12,838 nt of DNA, taken from DASWED01 sp036394995. GTDB lineage: Bacteria; Actinomycetota; UBA4738; JACQTL01. Under the pieces are notes generated by a model that worked only from the letters and a program-made list of their open reading frames with translations, was not told where the DNA came from and did no database searches. The stretch spans positions 1 through 12,838 of the forward strand of contig DASWED010000102.1 of the NCBI GenBank assembly GCA_036394995.1. The letters run 5' to 3'. Below, piece after piece: positions 8,047-12,838 of the stretch. Each line of letters opens with the position of its first letter. Positions within the stretch are counted from its first letter, which is position 1. Position numbers and translations under genes: made by a program.

Positions 8047-9577
8047 CTTCAGGTGTCATGGCGCGAACCCCACGCTTCACGTCGGGCTTTGCGCTGTCTC
8101 CATCACCGCCGTTGCCCATCAGGCCTGATGGGATTCTGAAAGTAGGTTGCACGCGGTCACGAGCCTCCACCACGAGGTTTTGGACGAAGGCCTGCGCCAC
8201 CGCCTTGCGGATCGGCCCGGGTCCGTTCTCCCCGACGTCGACGAGTTGGACCCGCAGCTCTCGCAGGTCCTCCTGGGAGGGAACGGGGGCGGCGTCGGCT
8301 GCTGCCTCCCCTAGCAGCTCCGCGCGTCGACGGCGGAGCGCCTGAGCCTTGCGCCCGAGCTCTCGAACGCGCTCGCCGAACATGTCCTCGGTAACGGTGC
8401 CGCTCTCAAACGCGTGCATGTAGCGATCCACCGACGCCTCGGTCTTGGCGAGCTCGGCCTCGGTAGCCGTCAACTCGTCGCGGCGCTGTCGTGCGCCCAC
8501 GGCGGCCTGTCGGCGCCGAACGGCGATGGCCCGGCCGATGATGCTGGGGTCGGCGTACAGATCGCCCAGGGCGCTGAACACGGCCGCCTCCAGCGCGTCG
8601 GCCCGGACCCGTTCCCCCCGGCAGGTTTCACTCCCGTACCGCTGCCGGGACCAGCACGAGTAGTAGCGGTACCGGTGACGCTTGCCGGTGGCGGCGGTGC
8701 CGATGTACCGACGTCCGCACTTGCCGCAGGTGATCAGCCCGGTGAGCAGGTAGTCGGGATGGGTGTCGGCGAACCGACGGTCGTAGCCTTCGCCCCGGCG
8801 GACCAAGAGCGCCTGGGCCTTCTCGAAGAGCCCTGGATCGAGGAGCGGCTCGGCGCTCGACCGATGCCACGTGCCACGGAAGGAGACCTCGCCCAGGTAC
8901 GCGCGATTGCGAAGCACGTCCAGGACGACCTTGGCGCTCCAGGGCTTCCCCGCCCGGGTTCGGAGGCCGTCCGCGTTCAGCTCGCCAGCGACGGCGGCCG
9001 CGCCGAGGCGAGCGACCGCGTAGCGACTGAAGATCCGCTCGACGACCGGAAACTCACTGGGCTCCCGGGCCAGCCGCTCGTCGGCGTCAAGTCGGATTCC
9101 GTACGGACGAGAACCCCCGGGCCATTCACCCCGCGCAGCTTTGCGCTCCATGCCTCCGACGACCCGATCGATGATCGTGGCCCGCTCGAACTCGGCGAAC
9201 ACTCCGAGGAGTTGCGCCAACATCCGCCCAGTCGCAGTCGAGGTGTCGATCGGTTCGGTGGCAGAGCGGAACGCTACGCCTGCGCTGTCGAGTTCCTCGA
9301 GGAGATGAACCAAGACCTTGAGCGAGCGCGCGAAGCGATCCACTCGGTACACGAGCAAGACGTCGTACAGGCCCAACCGTGCATCCCGAAGCGCCTCGGA
9401 GAGCCCGGCCGCTCCGCGTACGCGCCGCTGGTTTGGTCGACGTAGGTCTTGACCTGCTCCCATCCAGGCTGGGTGGGTACGAACGCGGTGAGCCGATGCT
9501 CCTGCGCCTCCAGCGAGAACGGCTGATGCTCCTCGTCTGTCGAGATCCTCAGGTACAGCGCGACCCGAGTCGTGGCC

Positions 9578-9841
9578 TCAGCCTTCGGCGTCGGGGCCGT
9601 CGTCCGCTTGGCCGAGCTCATCATCGCCTCCTTCCCGTCTGGCGGGGACCGATGGGGAGGACGGATGAGACCTCAACCCCGCGGCAGCGTCAACGCCGCC
9701 AGGGGCGTTGGAGGGCAGGGCCCCGAGCAGGGCCGCCACCGCCTCGACGGCCGTCCGTTCCTCTCCGGGCGACATGGCTACGTAGCTGGCGGGAAGCAGC
9801 CGAATCGTGTTCCGGTGATGCGACGCCATGGGCAGGCCCAC
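9578..9841 (-). CDS. Small protein upstream of the serine recombinase, unknown function
   Basis: This is an open frame of about 87 codons (GTG at 9841; ATG at 9829 would give 83 residues) that ends 47 nt inside the recombinase gene in another frame. Its middle reads IRLLPASYVAMSPGEERTAV followed by EAVAALLGALP, a pattern I associate with short proteins found just before serine recombinases in actinobacterial elements. Such proteins have no assigned biochemical role that I can name. The C-terminal third is Pro/Ser/Asp/Gly-rich and probably disordered. A GAGGTGG at 9855-9861 is rather far (13 nt) from the GTG, so the start is uncertain. Overlap with the recombinase start suggests co-translation. 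It could conceivably regulate or direct recombination, but that is only inference from position. Confidence 0.5.
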   Translation of the reverse strand: MGLPMASHHRNTIRLLPASYVAMSPGEERTAVEAVAALLGALPSNAPGGVDAAAGLRSHPSSPSVPARREGGDDELGQADDGPDAEG

Positions 9842-10009
9842 GGCCGTGGTTGCGCCACCTCATGAACCGGGTTCGCAGTGCCTCGGGAGACAAATTCAGG
9901 GTCACAAGGACGAGGCGAGGGTTCTGAGTTCACCTGGCGGGCCGAGCCCACGGAGAGGTGTTCTAGCGGTAACTGTCCTGGTCGGCCCGTGAGGTGCGAC
10001 CATGAAGGC
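9842..10009. promoter_or_regulatory. Divergent intergenic region between the recombinase operon and the membrane-protein gene
   Basis: This 168-bp spacer must hold promoters for both directions. It is less GC-rich than the flanks (ACAAATTCAGGG at 9890-9901; TTCTAGCGGTAACTG at 9961-9975), but I find no box pair matching a consensus well. A weak open frame on the minus strand from 9905 (VTLNLSPEALRTRFMRWRNH) overlaps it and is not in frame with the downstream small gene. Confidence 0.35.
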
Positions 10010-10471
10010 ATGATGCACTGGCTTCCGCCGAGGTCGATACGTGAGCGCGAACAGTGGGCCAAAGCTCACCCGTGGATTGCGGGCGTCTACTTCGGGCTCA
10101 TGTTCTGGGCCGTCTTCCCCTTGCTCGCCCTACTCGACAGCAAGATCAGCCTCAAGTGGGCGTATCTGTTTGGTCTCGCGATGTTGCCTGTTACTGCGGT
10201 GCTCTTTTCCGTAGGGCTCAAGCGTCGCTGGGGGAGCGACCCGACACGGGAGAGCGCCCCTTTCAGCATGTGGAGGCGGCCCTGGAGCACGGCTTCGGAC
10301 CGCTTCCTGTTGTGGTTCCAATGGCTCGGCGTCGCCGGGATCGCGTCGTCGATTGGAGAGTTCTTCGGGAAGACCGTTCGCCCGTGGGGTGCAGTCGTGG
10401 GGCTTCTCTGCGCGTGCTGGATAGCCTCGACGACTTGGGTCGAGCGCAGGCGTCGTCGACCAGTGGCCTGA
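10010..10471 (+). CDS. Four-helix integral membrane protein of unknown function
   Basis: The 153-residue product has four clear hydrophobic segments at about 21-43 (PWIAGVYFGLMFWAVFPLLA), 47-69, 99-116 and 124-142. The first follows a charged amphipathic N-terminus (SIREREQWAKAHP) and the last ends in a cytoplasmic-looking WVERRRRRPVA tail. The loop between helices 2 and 3 is basic (KRRWGSDPTR), so both ends and this loop are probably cytoplasmic. I do not recognise the family and see no catalytic motif. Tandem ATGs at 10010 and 10013 follow GAAGG, whose spacing favours the second. The frame stays open 44 codons upstream, but that part has no protein-like character. Codon use is visibly less GC3-biased than the core genes, as expected for transferred DNA. 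It is the only plus-strand cargo gene, flanked by recombinase genes facing away and towards it. Confidence 0.72.
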   Translation: MMHWLPPRSIREREQWAKAHPWIAGVYFGLMFWAVFPLLALLDSKISLKWAYLFGLAMLPVTAVLFSVGLKRRWGSDPTRESAPFSMWRRPWSTASDRFLLWFQWLGVAGIASSIGEFFGKTVRPWGAVVGLLCACWIASTTWVERRRRRPVA

Positions 10472-10542
10472 GTCGTCACCGGGAAGCAGCTGCTGAACCG
10501 GACCAGCCCCACCGGGATGCTCCTGTCCGGTCCGCGCGCCGG

Positions 10543-10567
10543 GGTCGGACGAGATGGTCGTCCGACC
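10543..10567 (+). terminator. Perfect 10-bp inverted repeat, possible terminator
   Basis: GGTCGGACGA (10543-10552) and TCGTCCGACC (10558-10567) pair perfectly around a 5-nt loop GATGG. It starts 72 nt after the membrane-protein stop. No T-run follows; instead the DNA continues with CCGA/CCGT short repeats (10561-10585). A tail-less terminator is the simplest reading; a protein-binding palindrome is the alternative. Confidence 0.5.
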
Positions 10568-10593
10568 GACCGTCCGTCCGACGGATTCGTTCA

Positions 10594-10610
10594 ACCGTTC
10601 AAGGAACGGT
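10594..10610. repeat. 7-bp hairpin/palindrome
   Basis: ACCGTTC-AAG-GAACGGT is a perfect 7-bp inverted repeat with a 3-nt centre, 26 nt after the larger hairpin. A partial extra copy of its left arm (CGTTCAA) lies just before it at 10588-10594. It could be an operator or part of a terminator pair. Confidence 0.55.
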
Positions 10611-10743
10611 CCGACTGCTGTTCGACGGCCGCCCACGCGAAGTGAATCGGAAGACATCGGGAAATGACGTCACGAGTCGGGGTCTCGTCAGATGCTCCGA
10701 ATAGGGCCGATGACGTGCCCTTTCTCCGCTCGACCCCCGTCGG

Positions 10744-10824
10744 TTTCGGTGTCCGTTTCAAAGGCGGATAGGGAGACGGATACCGAGTCGGATACCGAGA
10801 CGGACAGGGAACCGGAACAGAAGA
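10744..10824. repeat. 12-bp tandem repeats with an inverted copy (iteron-like)
   Basis: Consecutive 12-mers are CGGATAGGGAGA (10765-10776), CGGATACCGAGT (10777-10788), CGGATACCGAGA (10789-10800), CGGACAGGGAAC (10801-10812) and a diverged CGGAACAGAAGA (10813-10824). An inverted copy, CGGACACCGAAA on the minus strand, lies at 10755-10744, so the array can also fold on itself. The spacing is exactly 12 bp (not a multiple of a helical turn). The two central units differ by one base. The repeats do not lie in a convincing gene. Confidence 0.75.
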
Positions 10825-10858
10825 TGTCCCAGCAGGCTGTCGCCGGGCGAGGGGTCGT

Positions 10859-11098
10859 CTACCGATCACCGTCGCCGCGGCGGAGAACGGTGTTCGGCGC
10901 GGCCAGCGTGATCGGCGGGCCGTCTACCAGCAGCGGGGTGTTCGCCTGATGCCACCCCAGGACCACTCGATCTACGTGCACTTTCTCGCCTCGGACAGCA
11001 ATCCAGCAGTTCCCGAGGCGCCCGATGTGGTACCAGGATGCTACCGAGCGTCTTCGACCGCCACCGAGGGACTGTCGAAGACCAGTCCCGCGATCTGC
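10859..11098 (-). pseudogene. Start-less coding-like fragment after the tyrosine integrase
   Basis: One minus-strand frame, open from 11098 to a TAG at 10859-10861, has a strikingly protein-like second half. From 11038 it reads SWYHIGRLGNCWIAVRGEKV, then HVDRVVLGWHQANTPLLVDG, then PPITLAAPNTVLRRGDGDR. About 80 percent of those codons end in G or C. The first ATG/GTG/TTG in the frame is the GTG of the EKV block at residue 20, well inside the conserved-looking part, so the fragment has lost its start. The alternative is that it begins at a non-standard codon, coupled to the integrase stop (11041-11043) that it overlaps. I do not recognise the family. It may be the C-terminal remnant of a gene whose front was replaced when the integrase arrived, or a frameshifted small gene. 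Codon bias is the only firm support. Confidence 0.42.
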
Positions 11099-12021
11099 TC
11101 AGCCGCTGCCTCCTCCAAGCCCGGGATGGCATGGCTATACAGGTCGAGCGTGAGCGAGATCGAGGAGTGGCCAAGCCGCTCTTGGACCACTTTTGGGTGA
11201 ATGCCCGCTCTGAGTGCGAGAGTCGCGTGAGTATGTCTGAGGTCGTGCAGACGAATCGACGGAAGGTTCGCCTTCTTCGCTCGGGCGGCAAACTGCTGGG
11301 ACAGGCCACCCGGCGAGACCGGGGAGCCATCTCGATTCGCGAACGCAAGGTCCGAGGCAAGAGGCCGGCCAAGGCCCATGGCGAACCGCTCCTCGGTGAT
11401 CCCGACACGATGGGCTCGGAGGGTCTCGACGGTCTTTGTGTCGAGGGCGACGGACCGGGTACGGCCGTTCTTCGGTTCCTCCATGCGGAGTTCGCCACCC
11501 ACCGGGATCAATGCACGACACACAGAGGCACGGCCAGCCTCGAGGTCCAGATCGTCCCAGCGAAGGGCGAGAGCCTCGCCTCGACGCATCCCGGTCGTGG
11601 CGATCAAGACCCAAAGGGCGTAGAGGCGATCGCTCCGAACGTGGCTGAGGAAGATGCGAACTTGGTCAGCGGTCCACGTCCGCATCTCGGGGCGACGCCC
11701 CTTCGGAACCTCGGCAACCGAGGCGGGATTCCGGTTGATCTTTCCAGTCCTGACCGCGTCCCGGAGGGACCGATGCACTGTCGAGTGGACACGGCGCACC
11801 GTGGCGGGTGCCAACCCGTCTTGGATCAAGCTCGCGTAGAAGGTGTTGAGAGTCGAGGTGGTGACGGTCTGTAAGCGCAGGTGCCCGAGGCTCGGTGTCA
11901 CATGTCGTCGGATGTGCCCAGCGGAGCTCGCCCGGGTCGTGGCTCGAACGGAGTCTAGTGCTGCGATCCAAGCGTCGAGGTACTCAGCAAGCGTGATCCG
12001 CGACGGCGTGACGTATGTCAA
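11041..12021 (-). pseudogene. Tyrosine recombinase (phage-type integrase) lacking its arm-binding domain
   Basis: The 326-codon frame contains the SAM-like core-binding domain (about residues 9-95, LAEYLDAWIAALDS...) and a full catalytic domain (about 115-310). Catalytic residues are Arg146 in TGMRRGEAL, the beta-hairpin Lys in EEPKNGRTRSV, HDLRHTHAT (His259, Arg262, His263), LGHSSI (His285) and the nucleophile Tyr295 in LDLYSHA. Related integrases have about 60 extra N-terminal residues (arm-type DNA-binding domain) ending in GTYV-x-PS just before LxEYL. Here the frame begins at exactly that point with a TTG (12019-12021) that belongs to the adjacent insertion sequence, and a stop lies 12 codons upstream. 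The front is therefore missing, most simply removed by the IS. The core could still be translated, but normal integration specificity is unlikely. Confidence 0.82.
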
Positions 12022-12041
12022 CGGCGGCCGAAAACTGAGCA

Positions 12042-12059
12042 GAAACCGCCGGTGGTTTC
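12042..12059. repeat. Near-palindrome in the IS left-end region
   Basis: GAAACCGCCGGTGGTTTC is symmetric at 16 of 18 positions (7 pairs counting one G-T, CCGG centre). It lies between the presumed IS end and the transposase start, where transposase binding sites or a transcript-blocking hairpin are expected. AACTGAGC occurs on both sides (12033-12040 and 12095-12102). Confidence 0.5.
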
Positions 12060-12113
12060 AAACGGCCAACGCAACAGTGATCATCCTGACCGCCAACTGA
12101 GCGAGGAGGTCAG

Positions 12114-12838
12114 GTGGGGCGCCATCCGAAGTCAGCGGAGGTTCGTGGCCGGTTCTGGACCGCTCGTGCGTCGGGGGCGACGCTCCGGGAGGCCGCCCAA
12201 GCCGCGGGGATCTCGAGGACGGCAGGGCACTACTGGCTGAAGGAGTCGGGCGGTGTTCGACCCCGCGCCGAGGTCCCCCGGCCCGCTCTGCGGCTGTCGG
12301 TCGCGGAGCGGGAGGAGATCTCCCGGGGGCTAGCCAGGAAGGAGTCGCTCACCTCCATCGCCGCCAGGTTGGGCCGCTCGGTCTCCACGGTGTCCCGGGA
12401 GGTCCGGCGCAACGCCAGCCCGGCCGGGTACCGGGCGCACCGAGCCGATCGGGCGGCCCAGGCGAGGACCAGGCGTCACCGGCCGGGCAAGCTGGTCACC
12501 AACGATCGTCTCCGCGAGCGCGTCGAAGAGGGCCTGAAGCAACGGTGGTCGCCGCAGCAGATCTCCGCCCGGCTCCGCCTGGACTTCCCCGATGACCCCA
12601 CCATGCACGTGTCCCACGAGACGATCTACACGTCCTTGTTCGTGCAGGCCAAGGCCGGTCTGCCCGGGGAGCTCACGGTGCATCTGCGGACCCGTCGGGT
12701 GCGCCGGCGCGCGCAGCGCCGAGTGTTCGTCGGTCCGAGGCGCATCGCCGACATGCGCCCGCTCCACGACCGGCCGGCGGAGGTCGACGGGAGGCTGGTC
12801 ATCGGGCACTGGGAGGGCGACCTCATCGTGGGGCGACG
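12114..12838 (+). CDS. IS30-family transposase, N-terminal 241 codons (cut by window end)
   Basis: The start is taken as GTG at 12114, preceded by GAGGAGG four bases upstream; an in-frame stop at 12087-12089 limits other choices. Residues about 14-43 form a first helix-turn-helix (ATLREAAQAAGISRTAGHYW). Residues about 61-100 form the IS30-type HTH (LSVAEREEISRGLARKESLT, then SIAARLGRSVSTVSREVRRN). After a basic linker come WSPQQISARLRLDFPDD, VSHETIYTSLF and the start of the DDE integrase core, GHWEGDLIVG with the first catalytic Asp at 236. These blocks identify IS30 unambiguously. The second Asp and the Glu lie beyond the window, so integrity cannot be judged. It is transcribed away from the integrase it appears to interrupt. 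Confidence 0.93.
   Translation, partial: MGRHPKSAEVRGRFWTARASGATLREAAQAAGISRTAGHYWLKESGGVRPRAEVPRPALRLSVAEREEISRGLARKESLTSIAARLGRSVSTVSREVRRNASPAGYRAHRADRAAQARTRRHRPGKLVTNDRLRERVEEGLKQRWSPQQISARLRLDFPDDPTMHVSHETIYTSLFVQAKAGLPGELTVHLRTRRVRRRAQRRVFVGPRRIADMRPLHDRPAEVDGRLVIGHWEGDLIVGR

Larger units (their letters stand above)
7949..9624 (-). pseudogene. Large serine recombinase/integrase, frameshifted
   Basis: The start (tandem ATGs at 9624 and 9621, GGAGG just upstream favouring the second) gives the resolvase N-terminus ALYLRISTDEEHQPFSLEAQ with the catalytic Ser in RIST, continuing to TSGAYAERPG. There the frame is lost, and the protein resumes one frame over as GLSEALRDARLGLYDVLLVYRVDRFARS. 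Restoring one G in the GGG at 9404-9406 (a C on the plus strand) rejoins them. The remainder holds the resolvase end (TGRMLAQLLGVFAEFERA), a recombinase domain (PYGIRLD...), a zinc ribbon with two CxxC/C pairs (TCGKCGRRYIG...CW...TC) and a Glu/Arg-rich coiled coil. Joined length would be about 557 residues. The last 35 or so codons run antisense through the tRNA-Leu gene to a stop at 7949. It is either inactive or carries a sequencing indel. Confidence 0.88.
10472..10858. other. 387-bp gene-free stretch inside the element
   Basis: No open frame here has convincing codon bias or recognisable sequence. It holds, in order, a perfect 10-bp hairpin, short CCGA/CCGT repeats, a 7-bp hairpin, an 8-bp TGACGTCA palindrome (10664-10671) and the 12-bp repeat array. 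Such density suggests a control or replication/recombination site rather than spacer. Confidence 0.5.
12016..12838 (+). mobile_element. IS30-family insertion sequence, left part (continues past window)
   Basis: The element is recognised by its transposase. Its left end is placed near 12016, where integrase homology stops and TGTCAACGG begins. Reading outward on the minus strand this end is TTGACA, a perfect -35 hexamer, as seen at several IS termini. The right end, the terminal repeat partner and any target duplication are outside the window, so the exact border is provisional. Confidence 0.6.

Noticed and set aside
9395..9412. Programmed ribosomal frameshift in the recombinase
   Set aside because: There is no slippery heptamer or obvious downstream pseudoknot at the junction, and recombinases of this family are not known to need one. 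A simple one-base loss in a G run explains it.
9690..9905. Minus-strand frame beginning VTLNLSPEALRTRFMRWRNH
   Set aside because: The first 20 residues look protein-like, but the rest is shadow of the 9578-9841 gene and the two are not in frame. The evidence is too weak to call a gene or a frameshift.
10744..10824. CRISPR array
   Set aside because: Units are 12 bp, contiguous and without spacers, and no cas genes are present.
10692..10949. An 85-codon plus-strand frame with a Ser/Val then Asp/Glu/Thr repeat
   Set aside because: Its composition comes entirely from reading the 12-bp repeat array, its second half is antisense to the coding-like fragment, and no ribosome binding site precedes it.
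10866..11498. Minus-strand open frame of 210 codons overlapping the tyrosine integrase
   Set aside because: It is a frame shadow of the integrase: Arg/Ser/Pro-rich, with no recognisable motif, while the integrase frame has every catalytic residue.

Overview
The window comes from a GC-rich chromosome, almost certainly an actinomycetote. The gene order on the minus strand, fhaA-fhaB-pstP-rodA-pbpA-pknA-pknB, is the cell-wall/cell-shape signalling operon known from mycobacteria (Rv0020c to Rv0014c in M. tuberculosis), and the coding GC3 is very high. I cannot name a genus. Short linkers in FhaA and a PASTA domain on the kinase in the pknA position suggest it is not a mycobacterium.

Core half (1-8046). 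Reading leftwards from about 7420, a promoter with a perfect TATAAT box precedes fhaA (DUF3662+FHA), fhaB (membrane anchor+FHA), pstP (PP2C phosphatase), rodA (SEDS glycosyltransferase), pbpA (class B transpeptidase), a pknA-position Ser/Thr kinase and the 5' part of pknB, which runs off the window. Junctions are tight: 3 nt, 19 nt, two ATGA overlaps, 19 nt and 67 nt. The polymerase/transpeptidase pair is therefore co-made with the kinase/phosphatase/FHA circuit expected to control it. A small cupin gene lies upstream on the same strand with a hairpin after it. A divergent tRNA-Leu(CAG) follows, and as I recall a tRNA-Leu (leuT) also sits beside fhaA in M. tuberculosis.

Accessory half (8047-12838). 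Everything 3' of the tRNA looks like degraded mobile DNA. A large serine recombinase runs towards the tRNA, and its open frame passes antisense through the whole tRNA gene. It carries a single-base frameshift near 9404-9406. A small ORF precedes it, then a divergent gene for a four-helix membrane protein of unknown function. About 390 bp without a convincing gene follow, holding a perfect 10-bp hairpin, a 7-bp hairpin and a tandem array of 12-bp repeats. Next come a start-less coding-like fragment and a tyrosine integrase with an intact catalytic core. The integrase has lost its N-terminal arm domain exactly where an IS30-family element, cut by the window end, begins.

I see no CRISPR, restriction-modification, toxin-antitoxin or recognisable defence cargo. 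The points most worth a second look are the repeat/hairpin region at 10543-10824, the fragment at 10859-11098, and the two damaged recombinases of different families beside one tRNA.
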